From NCBI GenBank assembly GCA_046542315.1, contig JBKHBO010000002.1, positions 26,447 through 90,446 on the forward strand: DNA of 64,000 nt, given 5' to 3'. The position numbers and the translations under genes are program-made. The DNA comes from PWPR01 sp046542315 (GTDB lineage: Bacteria > Bacillota > UBA994 > PWPR01). A model generated the notes under the pieces. It was not told where the DNA came from. It did no database searches and was given only the letters and a program-made list of their open reading frames with translations. Shown in pieces: positions 8,810-18,815 of the stretch; within the stretch, counting starts at the first letter, position 1, and every line of letters begins with the position of its first letter.

Positions 8810-9379
8810 ATGCAAGGAGTATTATTGGTAGTTTGTGGACCTTCTGGTGTTGGTAAAGGTACTATTAATAAAAAACTATTAGAAACGCAAGATAATTTAA
8901 TTAATTCAATTTCAGCAACAACTAGAAAGCCTAGGATTAATGAAGAAGAAGGAAAACATTATTATTTCATCAGTGAAGAAGAGTTTGAAGGAATGATAAA
9001 AAGAGGTGAGTTTTTAGAATGGGCCAAAGTCCATGGTTATTACTATGGAACTCCAAAAATGCCCGTATTTAAAGCCCTAGGAATAGGATTGAATGTTTTA
9101 TTAGAAATTGATGTCCAAGGTGCTTTGCAAATTAAAGAGAACTATAGTAAATCAATTCTAATCTTTTTAATACCTCCAAACATGGAAGAACTTGAACGCA
9201 GGTTAAGATATAGAGGAACAGAAGATGATGATGAAATTGCTCGGAGATTAAAAACTGCTGAATGGGAATTAACCATGATAGATAAATTCGATTATGCTAT
9301 AATAAATGATGAGGTAGATAGAACATATCAAGAAGTTCTTGATATTTTAAAAAATCATAAAGGATATAATAAGAGGTGA
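8810..9379 (+). CDS. gmk: Guanylate kinase
   Basis: Catalyses ATP + GMP to ADP + GDP in purine nucleotide synthesis and salvage. The P-loop GPSGVGKG is at residues 10-17, the GMP-binding block SATTRKPR follows, and EIDVQGA is conserved. The length of 189 aa is standard. The start ATG has AGGTGAT upstream and lies 8 bases from the yicC stop, with rpoZ 4 bases downstream. Confidence 0.97.
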   Translation: MQGVLLVVCGPSGVGKGTINKKLLETQDNLINSISATTRKPRINEEEGKHYYFISEEEFEGMIKRGEFLEWAKVHGYYYGTPKMPVFKALGIGLNVLLEIDVQGALQIKENYSKSILIFLIPPNMEELERRLRYRGTEDDDEIARRLKTAEWELTMIDKFDYAIINDEVDRTYQEVLDILKNHKGYNKR

Positions 9380-9383
9380 TTAA

Positions 9384-9668
9384 ATGTTAATAAAACCATC
9401 TATAGACAGTTTATTAGAAAAAGTTGAAAATAAATATGCTTTAGTAGTTTTATCTTCTGCTAGAGCTAGGCAGTTAAGAGAAGCACTACTAGCAATAGAT
9501 CCAGATGAATCGGATGACAAAGATGTTAAGCTATTAAAGGAAGTATCAGTAGCTTTGGAAGAAATTAATCAAGAAGAAATTGATTTCAGCTTTTTAGATA
9601 ATTACATGGAGGAAATGAGAAAAGCAAAAGAAGAACAAAATAGTAATTCAGAAGAACATGAAGAATAG
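9384..9668 (+). CDS. rpoZ: RNA polymerase omega subunit
   Basis: Small subunit that aids beta' folding and polymerase assembly. The N-terminal RpoZ fold is recognisable (PSIDSLLEKVENKYALVVLSSARARQL region, residues 5-31). At 94 aa it is longer than the minimal omega because of an acidic, glutamate-rich C-terminal tail from about residue 60. It sits 4 bases behind gmk. In most Firmicutes coaBC (dfp) follows rpoZ; here priA follows after a hairpin. Confidence 0.92.
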   Translation: MLIKPSIDSLLEKVENKYALVVLSSARARQLREALLAIDPDESDDKDVKLLKEVSVALEEINQEEIDFSFLDNYMEEMRKAKEEQNSNSEEHEE

Positions 9669-9677
9669 TAGTAGAAA

Positions 9678-9704
9678 TTAAAGCATGGCTTGTCCATGCT
9701 TTAA
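9678..9704 (+). terminator. Perfect 11-bp hairpin between rpoZ and priA
   Basis: TTAAAGCATGG pairs perfectly with CCATGCTTTAA around loop CTTGT. The sequence after it (TAATCTTATA) has only a poor U tract. It may therefore be a weak terminator, a processing site, or a stabilising 3' end rather than a full stop. It lies exactly where coaBC is usually found. Confidence 0.5.
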
Positions 9705-9731
9705 TAATCTTATACAGGAGGTGACCTTTAT

Positions 9732-11972
9732 ATGAAAATTGCAAATATCATAGTAAATTTAAACCATAGTGAACTAGATAGAGTGTTTGATTACCAAATT
9801 CCTAAAAGTTTAAATGCTGATGTAGGTATGGAGGTAGAGGTTCCTTTTGGAAACCAAAAGATCAATGGTTATATAGTCAATATAACTAATAAAACTGAAG
9901 TTGACATAAAAAAGTTAAAACCTATAAACAAAATATTACATAATGGAGAGGTCTTCCTCCAAAAAGAACAAATAGAGTTGGCTCGTATTATATCTAATTA
10001 TTATTTGTATCCTTTAAGCTCTACCTTAAATACAATGATTCCCGGTGGATTACAAGGATATAGTAGAACGATAAGTATAAGAAAAAAGAAATTTGTGAAT
10101 TTATCTTCGAAAGCAGATTTAACACAAATTAGATCAAATGCCCATAAACAAATGCAGGTTATTGAAATATTAAAAGAAAGTAATAAAATCAATTTAAATA
10201 AACTGAGAAAAATTGCAGACCTTAAAGGTAATCAGGTAATATATAATTTGGAAAGCAAAGGAATTTTGTCTATTACAGAATCTGAATATATGAGAAAACC
10301 TTTAGTCAGAGAATTAAGTAGTTCAAAAAGTGATTATGAACTAAATGATGATCAAAAAAAAGTTATAAACATAATTGATCAATATTTTGATAAAAAGTCT
10401 TTCACCCAGTTTTTGCTCCATGGAGTAACCGGTAGTGGAAAGACTGATATATATATAAAAGCAATAAAAAAATGCATTTCTCAAAATAAACAAGCGATTT
10501 TATTAATACCTGAAATAGCTCTTACTTCTCAAATAGTTTCTAGATTGTTAGAGCATTTTAAAGGTAAAATAGCCATTATGCATAGCAACTTAAGTGCGGG
10601 TGAAAGATATGACGAGTGGAGAAGAATCCAAAAAGGGCAAGTAGATGTAGTTGTTGGTGCTAGAAGCGCTGTCTTTGCTCCCTTATCAAACTTAGGTCTA
10701 ATAATTATTGATGAAGAACATGAACATACTTATAAGCAAGAATCTGGTTTAAGATATGATGCAAAAAGGGTGGCAAAGTGGAGAGCAGAACTTAATAATA
10801 GTCTGTTGATCCTTGGAAGTGCAACTCCATCTTTAACAACATTTTATAAAGCAAAAAAAGGTGATATAAACTTATTAAATATGCCTAATCGTGTAAAACA
10901 ATTACCTTTACCAAAATTTTTAATAGTTGACATGAAGCAAGAATACAAAAAAGGGTATAAAGGTCTCATTAGCAATCTATTAAAAGATAAAATTAATGAA
11001 CAAATATATCAAAATAAAAGCAAAGTGATTCTGTTATTAAATAGAAGAGGTTTTTCATATCAATTTGTTTGTAGCGGTTGTGGAGAAGTGCTTAAATGTC
11101 CATATTGTGATATTGCTTTAACATATCACAAAGATTCAAATGCATTTAAGTGTCATTATTGCAATTACCATCAAAAAGTAAATATGCATTGTAGTAATTG
11201 TGGCTCAAAAATTATCCCTTTGGGAGAAGGAATTCAAAAAGCAGAAGAAGAGTTAACAAGTCTGTTTCCAGATGTTACAATAATAAGGATGGATTCAGAT
11301 TCAACAACTAAGAAAAACTCTCATATGCATTATTTGGATGAATTTAAGAATACGAAAAAATCTATATTATTGGGCACTCAAATGATTGCTAAAGGATTAG
11401 ATATTCCAGAAGTTAACCTTGTAGGTATAATTAATGCTGATACTGCACTTAACTTGCCTGACTATACGGCGGATGAAAGGACTTTTCAGTTAATTACTCA
11501 AGTTTCTGGCCGGTCTGGTAGAGGGGATATGCAAGGAGAAGTAATACTTCAGACCTATTCTCCCGATAATGAAATTATTAATTTAGGATGTAAACAAGAT
11601 TTTGAAACATTCTATAATATAGAAATTTCTCATAGAAAAAGAATGCAATATCCACCATTTGCTAATCTTATTAGGATTATCAGTATGCATGAGAGAGAAA
11701 AAGTAGCTTATAGAGCAATAAAATTTATAGAAACTAATCTAGCAAAGATTGATGGCAATTTTAAAATACTTGGACCATCTCCTGCACCTATTAGTAAAGT
11801 TAGAAATAAGTATAGATGGCACATTATTATCAAAATTATAAATAGTAATGAAAGTGAAAATTATATAAAATATAAAGTAAGTGAGATATCAAAAGAATTA
11901 AGAAGAAGGGGACAAAGCTTAGATAAGCCTTTATCTCTAATAGTAGACATTGATCCACAGAGTATTATGTAA
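9732..11972 (+). CDS. priA: Primosomal helicase PriA
   Basis: Replication-restart helicase that recognises stalled forks and reloads the replisome. An N-terminal 3'-DNA-binding domain precedes the helicase core, with Walker A HGVTGSGKT near residues 231-239 and the DEEH box near 326. An eight-cysteine double zinc-binding module lies at about residues 446-490 (CSGCGEVLKCPYC, then CHYC and CSNCGS). The length of 746 aa is typical of Firmicutes. The start ATG is preceded by GGAGGTGA. It is followed by def-fmt as is common. Confidence 0.96.
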   Translation: MKIANIIVNLNHSELDRVFDYQIPKSLNADVGMEVEVPFGNQKINGYIVNITNKTEVDIKKLKPINKILHNGEVFLQKEQIELARIISNYYLYPLSSTLNTMIPGGLQGYSRTISIRKKKFVNLSSKADLTQIRSNAHKQMQVIEILKESNKINLNKLRKIADLKGNQVIYNLESKGILSITESEYMRKPLVRELSSSKSDYELNDDQKKVINIIDQYFDKKSFTQFLLHGVTGSGKTDIYIKAIKKCISQNKQAILLIPEIALTSQIVSRLLEHFKGKIAIMHSNLSAGERYDEWRRIQKGQVDVVVGARSAVFAPLSNLGLIIIDEEHEHTYKQESGLRYDAKRVAKWRAELNNSLLILGSATPSLTTFYKAKKGDINLLNMPNRVKQLPLPKFLIVDMKQEYKKGYKGLISNLLKDKINEQIYQNKSKVILLLNRRGFSYQFVCSGCGEVLKCPYCDIALTYHKDSNAFKCHYCNYHQKVNMHCSNCGSKIIPLGEGIQKAEEELTSLFPDVTIIRMDSDSTTKKNSHMHYLDEFKNTKKSILLGTQMIAKGLDIPEVNLVGIINADTALNLPDYTADERTFQLITQVSGRSGRGDMQGEVILQTYSPDNEIINLGCKQDFETFYNIEISHRKRMQYPPFANLIRIISMHEREKVAYRAIKFIETNLAKIDGNFKILGPSPAPISKVRNKYRWHIIIKIINSNESENYIKYKVSEISKELRRRGQSLDKPLSLIVDIDPQSIM

Positions 11973-11984
11973 AGGAGAATTTTT

Positions 11985-12509
11985 ATGGCATATAGAGAGG
12001 TTAGAAAAGATGGAGACGAAGTACTAAGAAAGAAAGCAATTAAAGTAAATAAGTTTGGCAAATGGCTAACTAGACTTTTAGATGATATGGATGAAACAAT
12101 GGATTTAGCTAATGGTATTGGTCTAGCTGCTCCTCAAATAGGCGTAAGCAAGAGAATTGTAGTAATAAAATTTGATGATAGAACATATAAATTAATAAAT
12201 CCTGAGATTATCAAAAAGGAAGGCCAAACAACTGAAATTGAAGGTTGTTTGAGTGTTCCAGGTATGTTAGGGACAGTAAAGAGGTCTAAAAGTGTTGTTG
12301 TAGAAGCACTGGATGAAAGTAATAATAAAATTGAAATTAAAGCAGATGGAATGTTAGCTGTTGTTCTTCAACATGAAATAGACCATCTTGATGGAATTTT
12401 ATACACAGACATTGCTCTTGATGTCTTTGATGAGGAAGATTTAGAACTAAATGATGAAGAAGGAATTGAGTATATGAATCCTGAGTTAAATAGTGAGAAG
12501 CTTAAATAA
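11985..12509 (+). CDS. def: Peptide deformylase
   Basis: Metalloenzyme that removes the formyl group from nascent N-terminal Met. All three motifs are present: GIGLAAPQIG at residues 44-53, EGCLS with metal-binding C88, and HEIDH with H130, E131 and H134. The length of 174 aa is normal; the acidic C-terminal tail after about residue 150 is variable in the family. It overlaps fmt by one base (TAATG), so the two genes of the formylation cycle are translationally coupled. Confidence 0.97.
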   Translation: MAYREVRKDGDEVLRKKAIKVNKFGKWLTRLLDDMDETMDLANGIGLAAPQIGVSKRIVVIKFDDRTYKLINPEIIKKEGQTTEIEGCLSVPGMLGTVKRSKSVVVEALDESNNKIEIKADGMLAVVLQHEIDHLDGILYTDIALDVFDEEDLELNDEEGIEYMNPELNSEKLK

Positions 12510-13432
12510 TGAAAAAAATAGTATTTATGGGAACGCCAGAATTTGCAATTCCTTGTTTAAAGGCACTGCTTAATAATTATGAGGTAGCTTTGGTTGTTTC
12601 CCAACCAGACAGACCAAGCGGAAGAGGTCGAAAAGTTAGACCAACTCCAGTAAAAAAGTATGCTCTCAAGCATAATATAGAAGTTTTCCAGCCTAACAAT
12701 ATTAATTCTAATACTAGTTTAAAAAAGTTAGAAAAATTAGAAGCAGATTTTTTTATAGTTGTAGCTTACGGACAGATTGTTTCAAAGGATATATTGTCTT
12801 TGCCTAATAAAGGTACCATAAATGTTCATGCTTCTTTACTCCCTGAATACAGAGGAGGAGCTCCTATACATAGAGCAATTTTAGATGGTAAAAAGATTAC
12901 AGGTGTTACCACTATGTTAGTTGAGCCATCTTTAGATACTGGACCTATATTAATGCAAGAAGAAGTGGTTATAAAGAAAAATTATACCACTGGAGAGCTT
13001 CATGATAGGTTGGCTGATAGAGGAGCTAAGTTATTAATAAAAACTTTAGAAAATTTTTACAGAATAACACCAAAAAAACAGTGTAATGATAAATCTAGTT
13101 ATGCTAAGCTATTAGATGGAAACGACAGGGTTATTAATTGGGAAGACAGTGCTTTAGATATATATAATAAAGTAAGAGGATTAAATCCTTGGCCGTTAGC
13201 ATTTACTAAATTCAATAATAAAAGACTTATTGTCACAAAAACAAAGATTGTAAAAGCAAATAAAGGAACTCCAGGTGAAGTAGTTAGAATTTTAGAAAAT
13301 GGGCCTGTAGTTAAAGCTGGGGATAATCATGGGTTAATCTTACTTGAGGTGAAACCGCAAGGGAAGTCAACTATGACCGGTGATGATTTTCTAAGAGGCT
13401 ATCAATTAAAAAAAGGAGATTTACTTAAATAG
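12509..13432 (+). CDS. fmt: Methionyl-tRNA formyltransferase
   Basis: Formylates initiator Met-tRNA using 10-formyltetrahydrofolate. The catalytic triad equivalents are N105, H107 (NVHASLLPEYRGGAP) and D143 (SLDTGPIL). The C-terminal OB-like domain begins near residue 205. The length of 307 aa is typical. Its stop is 17 bases before the yugP ATG. The start codon lies within the def stop. Confidence 0.97.
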   Translation: MKKIVFMGTPEFAIPCLKALLNNYEVALVVSQPDRPSGRGRKVRPTPVKKYALKHNIEVFQPNNINSNTSLKKLEKLEADFFIVVAYGQIVSKDILSLPNKGTINVHASLLPEYRGGAPIHRAILDGKKITGVTTMLVEPSLDTGPILMQEEVVIKKNYTTGELHDRLADRGAKLLIKTLENFYRITPKKQCNDKSSYAKLLDGNDRVINWEDSALDIYNKVRGLNPWPLAFTKFNNKRLIVTKTKIVKANKGTPGEVVRILENGPVVKAGDNHGLILLEVKPQGKSTMTGDDFLRGYQLKKGDLLK

Positions 13433-13449
13433 AAAGGAAAGTGAATGAT

Positions 13450-14124
13450 ATGTATTGGAGCTCATATATGATTTATATCTTACCTGCATTAATTTTATCG
13501 TTAATAGCACAATCAAAGGTTAAATCAGCATATGCAAAGTATTCAAAAGTCAGAGCTAGCTCTAATTTAACAGGAGCAGATATTGCAAGGAGGATTCTAG
13601 TTAATGCTAATATTAATGATGTCAGTATTGGTAGAGTATCAGGTGAATTAACAGATCATTATGATCCAAGAAAGAAAGAAATAAATTTATCTAATAATAT
13701 ACATAGTGGCAATACTATTGCTGCTTATGGTATAGCTGCTCATGAGGCGGGTCATGTACTGCAACACTATGAAGGATATGGACCGATTAAATTAAGAAAT
13801 TCTATTGTTCCAGTAATACAATTTAGCTCTAGTGCAGCAATCCCATTGTTTTTCTTAGGGTTTTTATTTAATGCAGGAACTTTTATGACATTAGGGATAG
13901 TCTTATTCTCAGGTGTAGTGGTTTTCCATTTAGTTACTTTGCCCGTAGAATTTAATGCAAGTAAAAGAGCAATAAATGTATTACAAAATGATGGCTATCT
14001 TTCTCAAACAGAAATTAGTGGTGTTAAAGAAGTCTTGAATGCAGCAGCATTAACATATGTTGCATCAGCTGTTATGGCTGCAATGCAACTTTTAAGACTG
14101 CTAGCAATGTCAAGGAGAAGATAA
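13450..14124 (+). CDS. Membrane zinc metallopeptidase, YugP/PF04298 family
   Basis: Predicted neutral zinc metallopeptidase of the membrane. The zinc motif HEAGH is at residues 98-102. One hydrophobic segment lies at the N-terminus and three more lie after the active site. The ATG at 13450 is preferred over GTG 13441: a GTGA element lies 5 bases upstream of the ATG, and the shorter form matches the family N-terminus. It is conserved next to fmt and rsmB in many Clostridia. The substrate is not established. Confidence 0.87.
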   Translation: MYWSSYMIYILPALILSLIAQSKVKSAYAKYSKVRASSNLTGADIARRILVNANINDVSIGRVSGELTDHYDPRKKEINLSNNIHSGNTIAAYGIAAHEAGHVLQHYEGYGPIKLRNSIVPVIQFSSSAAIPLFFLGFLFNAGTFMTLGIVLFSGVVVFHLVTLPVEFNASKRAINVLQNDGYLSQTEISGVKEVLNAAALTYVASAVMAAMQLLRLLAMSRRR

Positions 14125-15405
14125 ATGAATTCAAGAGAGTTTGTTTATAATGTGTTGCTGTTAGTCGAACAGCAACACATTTTTGTGAATGATTACTTAA
14201 AAGATAATCATAGTTTTGAATCATTTGATATACGAGATAAATCTCTTGCATATAAAGTTATCTATGGAGTAATTCAAAATAAACTACTGTTAGATTATCA
14301 AATAGATCAGTTTCTTAAAAATCCAACAAAGCTTTCAATAAAAGCAAGAATTATATTAAGAATAGTTGCTTATCAATCGATTTTTTTAGATACAATTCCA
14401 GCACATGCGAATTGTTCAACTGCAGTAAACTCAGCAAAGAAATTAAAGCTAGGGAAATTAGCAGGACTAATTAATGCCATTAGTAGAAAGCTAGTTAAAG
14501 TTAATTATAACAATATAATTCTTCCAAATAAGAGTAATTTAGTTTATTATCTTTCTATAAAGTATTCACATCCAAAGTGGTTAATTAATAGATGGCTTAA
14601 ACATAGAGGGAAGCAAGATACAATTGCTACTTTAGAAAAGAATAATGAAACATTACCGACAACTATCAGAATAAATCCAAAAAAAATAAGCTTAGAATTA
14701 ATTCGAGAGTTGTTAGAAGAAAAAGGATATGAAGTTAGTACTGTAGAATTAACCCCACAACTGGCACTAAATGTTGATAAAGGAAGTGTTTTTAAGACTG
14801 ACTTATTTGAAAATGGTTTAATAACAATTCAGGATCAAGGTGCTATCAAGGCTTGTTTATTATTAGATCTTGACAAGGGGCAAAGAATCTTAGATATGTG
14901 CAGCGCACCTGGTGGAAAGACTGCTTTAATAGGCAATTTGCTAGATAACCAAGGTGAAATTATAGCAATAGATATTAACAAGAATAAACTTAAATTAGTT
15001 GATGAAATTTGTAAAAGAATGGGAGTTATAGCAAAGACCATTCAAGCAGATGCTACTAGTATTAATGAAAATGAATTCGGCTTGTTTGATAGAATAATAT
15101 TAGATGCACCATGTAGTGGATTAGGAACTTTAAGAACAAAGCCTGAAGTAAGATGGTATCGTAATATGAAAGATATTATTGAGTCAGTACCCTTACAGAT
15201 AAAGTTATTAGCGAATGGATTAAAATTGTTAAAAGAAAATGGTATATTAGTTTATGTAACATGTTCAAATGAAATAGAGGAGACGGATGAAGTAATCAGA
15301 GCAAGACAAGATATAGAAATATTAAAAAGTTTACAGCTTTATCCTTTTAAATTTAATACTGAAGGATTTTACATAGCTGTGATAAAGAAGAAGGGAATAA
15401 ATTGA
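14125..15405 (+). CDS. rsmB: 16S rRNA m5C967 methyltransferase RsmB
   Basis: SAM-dependent methyltransferase with an N-terminal NusB-like RNA-binding domain (about residues 1-130) and a C-terminal RsmB/RsmF domain. The SAM loop is DMCSAPGGKT, followed by LDAPCSGLGT (C330) and VYVTCSN (catalytic C380). The two cysteines are the hallmark of m5C RNA methyltransferases. The start is the base after the yugP stop, with AAGGAG inside the end of yugP. It overlaps rlmN by 4 bases. Confidence 0.95.
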   Translation: MNSREFVYNVLLLVEQQHIFVNDYLKDNHSFESFDIRDKSLAYKVIYGVIQNKLLLDYQIDQFLKNPTKLSIKARIILRIVAYQSIFLDTIPAHANCSTAVNSAKKLKLGKLAGLINAISRKLVKVNYNNIILPNKSNLVYYLSIKYSHPKWLINRWLKHRGKQDTIATLEKNNETLPTTIRINPKKISLELIRELLEEKGYEVSTVELTPQLALNVDKGSVFKTDLFENGLITIQDQGAIKACLLLDLDKGQRILDMCSAPGGKTALIGNLLDNQGEIIAIDINKNKLKLVDEICKRMGVIAKTIQADATSINENEFGLFDRIILDAPCSGLGTLRTKPEVRWYRNMKDIIESVPLQIKLLANGLKLLKENGILVYVTCSNEIEETDEVIRARQDIEILKSLQLYPFKFNTEGFYIAVIKKKGIN

Positions 15406-16436
15406 ATAAACAAGACTTGTTATCAAAAAATAAAGAAGAACTAGTAGAAATTTTAAGAAACTATGGTCAACCAAAATTCAGAGCAAACCAAGTTCGAGAT
15501 TGGATGATAAAGAGAAATACCTCAGATTTTACAAAAATGAGAAATATTCCAAAAGAATTACGTGAATCATTGGATAATAATTTCCAAGCGTACCCTTTAG
15601 AGATTATAGAAGTACAGCATGCTAGTGACGGTACAATAAAATTTGCTTCAAAAACCTTAGATGGTGAAATTGTCGAAACTGTTATTATGAAGTATCATTA
15701 TGGTTACAGTGTTTGTGTATCGAGCCAAATAGGATGTGCAATGGAATGTGTATTTTGCGCATCTGCTAAAGGCGGATTAATTAGAAATCTTACATCAGAT
15801 GAAATTGTTGCACAGATTTTACTTGCACAACAGCTAATCGATGAGAGGGTTAGTAATGTTGTTTTTATGGGAATGGGAGAACCGCTCAACAATTATAGTA
15901 ACCTTATAGAGTTTTTAGAGCAATGCAGAGATGAAGAGTGGGGCCTAGTAATTGGTATGAGGAGCATAACAGTATCTACAAGCGGCCTAGTTCCTCAGAT
16001 AAGGAAATTGGCCATGGAAGGGTATCAAGTTACTTTAGCAGTATCTTTACACGCTCCTAATGACAAAATAAGACACAGATTAATACCTATTGCAAGTAAA
16101 TATTCTATTAGTGATTTATTTGATGCATGTAGATTTTATACTGAAAAAACAGGCAGAAGAGTTACATATGAGTACTTGTTAATCAAAGACATGAATAGCA
16201 GTATACCTCACGCAAAAGAACTTGCAAATTTGTTAAGAAAACATATAGCACATATTAATTTAATCCCATATAACCCAGTAGACTTTTTACCTTGGGAATC
16301 ACCAAGCGAAGAGGAAATACATAAGTTTGCTAATACTTTAAAAAGTGCTGGATTAACTGTAACTATTAGAAGAGAGTTGGGATCTGATATAGATGCTGCT
16401 TGTGGTCAATTAAGAAGTAAGAAATCTTTAACCTAA
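15402..16436 (+). CDS. rlmN: 23S rRNA/tRNA adenine C2-methyltransferase RlmN
   Basis: Radical SAM enzyme that methylates A2503 of 23S rRNA and A37 of tRNAs. The CX3CX2C cluster motif is C112, C116 and C119 (CAMECVFC). The methyl-carrying C-terminal cysteine is in AACGQL near the end. The TTG start at 15402 overlaps the rsmB stop and is preceded by AAGGGA. The length of 344 aa is normal. Confidence 0.96.
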   Translation: MNKQDLLSKNKEELVEILRNYGQPKFRANQVRDWMIKRNTSDFTKMRNIPKELRESLDNNFQAYPLEIIEVQHASDGTIKFASKTLDGEIVETVIMKYHYGYSVCVSSQIGCAMECVFCASAKGGLIRNLTSDEIVAQILLAQQLIDERVSNVVFMGMGEPLNNYSNLIEFLEQCRDEEWGLVIGMRSITVSTSGLVPQIRKLAMEGYQVTLAVSLHAPNDKIRHRLIPIASKYSISDLFDACRFYTEKTGRRVTYEYLLIKDMNSSIPHAKELANLLRKHIAHINLIPYNPVDFLPWESPSEEEIHKFANTLKSAGLTVTIRRELGSDIDAACGQLRSKKSLT

Positions 16437-16449
16437 GGAGATGATTGAG

Positions 16450-17208
16450 ATGATCTCAAAAGTATATAAGCGATCTGCTAAAGGCCTAGTTAGAAAAAAA
16501 AATGAAGACAGTATAACTGTATTTAGCTTTGAAAGTCAAGATAGAAATTGGCATTGTCTGGCAGTAGCAGATGGTGTTGGTGGGCATAATGCAGGAGATC
16601 TAGCTAGTTCAATAGTAGTAGAAAATCTTGAAGAAGTTATACTTTCTGATATAGACAAGTTTGAAATATCTGATTTAATCCAAGGAAGTATTAAAGAAAT
16701 AAATCAAATTATATATAAAAAATCATTAGAAAGTGATGCCTATCAAGGAATGGGAACGACTGTAACAATGGCTTTAATTAGTGAAGGCAATCTATATATC
16801 GGTCATGTTGGAGACAGTCGCGCTTACTTACTTAGGGATAATCAATTATCTTTACTTACCCAAGATCACTCAATAGTTGGAGAACTAGTTAAAAGCGGAA
16901 AAATTACTAAAGAGGAAGCTATGAATCACCCAAGAAAAAATATTATTTTACAAGCAGTGGGGCTAGAAAATAATTTGAAAGTTGACTTTTTACATAAAAA
17001 ATTAATAGATCAAGATTTGATTATTCTATGTACTGATGGATTTAGTGATCTTGTATCAGACCAAGAGATTGAAAAAATATTTAGTGAAAATGAAGACGAA
17101 GCTATTGATATTTTAACAAGATTAGTTCTAGATAGAGGGGCTCGTGACAACTACAGTATAATAGCAGCAAAATGGGTCAACGGAGATGGTGAAAATGCAA
17201 TTGATTAA
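16450..17208 (+). CDS. stp: PP2C-type Ser/Thr phosphatase Stp/PrpC
   Basis: Metal-dependent phosphatase that reverses PrkC phosphorylation. Motifs seen are KKNEDS, ADGVGGH, GDSRAYL, DHS, TDGFSDL and RDNYS, which supply the metal-binding aspartates. ATG 16450 is chosen because AAGGAG occupies 16435-16440, leaving no spacing for ATG 16441. The product is 252 aa. It overlaps the start of prkC by 14 bases, the usual kinase-phosphatase pairing. Confidence 0.95.
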   Translation: MISKVYKRSAKGLVRKKNEDSITVFSFESQDRNWHCLAVADGVGGHNAGDLASSIVVENLEEVILSDIDKFEISDLIQGSIKEINQIIYKKSLESDAYQGMGTTVTMALISEGNLYIGHVGDSRAYLLRDNQLSLLTQDHSIVGELVKSGKITKEEAMNHPRKNIILQAVGLENNLKVDFLHKKLIDQDLIILCTDGFSDLVSDQEIEKIFSENEDEAIDILTRLVLDRGARDNYSIIAAKWVNGDGENAID

Positions 17209-18805
17209 CACTATATTAAATGATAGATATCTTATCTTAGAGAAAATTGGTAGTGGTGGGATGGCAACTGTGTATAAAGCTAAAGACACAATGCTTGATC
17301 GAATTGTAGCAGTTAAAGTATTGCACCCTTCACATTTAGACGATGAAGACTCAATTAGAAAATTTAGAAGAGAAGCCAGAGCAGCAGGTTCACTCTCTCA
17401 TTATAATATAGTTGGAGTTTTTGACGTTGGCTTACATGAAGATATTCATTACATAGTAATGGAACTAGCTGAGGGTAAAACTTTAAAAGATTATATCAAT
17501 GAAAATGGTAAACTTAGTGAAGAGGAAGCAATCAAATTAACATTGCAAATCTGTGACGCTTTAAGCCATGCCCATAAAAATGGTGTGATTCATAGAGATA
17601 TAAAGCCACAAAACATAATACTAAATAAAGACAATAACGCAAAAGTAGCTGATTTTGGGATAGCAAGGGCTGTTACTACTGATACTTTAACAAAAACAGA
17701 AGATATTTATGGTTCGGTTAGATACTTTTCACCAGAACAAGCTAGTGGGGAAAATGTTGACCACAGAACAGATATGTATAGCTTAGGGATAGTACTATTT
17801 GAGATGTTAAGCGGGCGGTTACCATATAAAGGTGAGTCCCCGATTGAATGGGCTCTAAAACATATAAATGAAAAACCTACACCGATAAAAGAAATTCTCC
17901 CAAATATTGATGAAAATTTAGCTAACATTGTTATGAAAACACTAGAAAAAGATCCCAAAAATAGATTTGAAAGTATTGAAGAGCTTGCTTACCATTTAAA
18001 AAAATATAGACAAGGGATGCCTATCAAAATTGAAAAACCTAAGACAATCACTTCAGCAAAAGCAAAAGGAAATAAAATAATGACTAAAAAGCAGAAGATA
18101 TTATTTGGTGTTTTATTAGTAGCTTTTATGGGTGTTCTAATCTATTGGGGTATTCAATGGTTTGAGGATTATACTACCGTTCCTGAAGTTGAAGTTCCTC
18201 TGTTGGTGGGAAAACATATGGACGAAGCAGGGCAAGAATTAGAAGCATTAGGGTTAGAAGTTGATTATTCAACAACTCAAAATCACCCAACAATTGAAGA
18301 AGACCATGTTATTAGACATAAACCAGAAGCAGGTGTAAAAGTGAAAAAAGGCAGAGTTATATCTTTAACTATAAGTCAGGGAATAGGATATGAATCCATC
18401 CCTAATGTTGTAGGATTTATGCTTAGTGATGCTGAAGAAGCTTTACAATCTACAGGTTTTGAAATTGGTGAAATTACTGAAGAATATCACTCAGAGGTTG
18501 AAGAAGGCTATATTATAGATGTCAATCCACGTCCTGGCACAGAGGTAAAAGTAGGAACCACTGTAGATTTAATAGTAAGTCTAGGTCAAGATGAAGATAC
18601 TGTTAAAGTACCTAATTTAATTGGAATGACAAAATTTAGTGCTCAAGAAGCATTAACTGAAGCGGGTTTGAGTGTTGGTGAAATATCTGAAAACAGATCT
18701 TACGAAGCTGCTGATACAGTAATTAGTCAAAGTATTAGACCCGGAATAAACGTGCTCCCAGAAACTCCGATTGATTTTACCGTTAGTGACGGACGAAAGC
18801 CATAA
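17195..18805 (+). CDS. prkC: Membrane Ser/Thr protein kinase PrkC with three PASTA domains
   Basis: Hanks-type kinase that senses peptidoglycan fragments and controls cell-wall and stationary-phase or germination responses in Firmicutes. The kinase domain covers about residues 9-270, with K41, HRD at 133-135 and ADFG. One transmembrane helix lies at about 304-325. Three extracellular PASTA repeats follow (about 334-398, 403-468 and 471-536). ATG 17195 is preferred to ATG 17186 because the GGAGATGGTGA site then has workable spacing. It overlaps stp and is followed by rsgA. Confidence 0.95.
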   Translation: MQLINTILNDRYLILEKIGSGGMATVYKAKDTMLDRIVAVKVLHPSHLDDEDSIRKFRREARAAGSLSHYNIVGVFDVGLHEDIHYIVMELAEGKTLKDYINENGKLSEEEAIKLTLQICDALSHAHKNGVIHRDIKPQNIILNKDNNAKVADFGIARAVTTDTLTKTEDIYGSVRYFSPEQASGENVDHRTDMYSLGIVLFEMLSGRLPYKGESPIEWALKHINEKPTPIKEILPNIDENLANIVMKTLEKDPKNRFESIEELAYHLKKYRQGMPIKIEKPKTITSAKAKGNKIMTKKQKILFGVLLVAFMGVLIYWGIQWFEDYTTVPEVEVPLLVGKHMDEAGQELEALGLEVDYSTTQNHPTIEEDHVIRHKPEAGVKVKKGRVISLTISQGIGYESIPNVVGFMLSDAEEALQSTGFEIGEITEEYHSEVEEGYIIDVNPRPGTEVKVGTTVDLIVSLGQDEDTVKVPNLIGMTKFSAQEALTEAGLSVGEISENRSYEAADTVISQSIRPGINVLPETPIDFTVSDGRKP

Positions 18806-18815
18806 AGGAGGGAAT

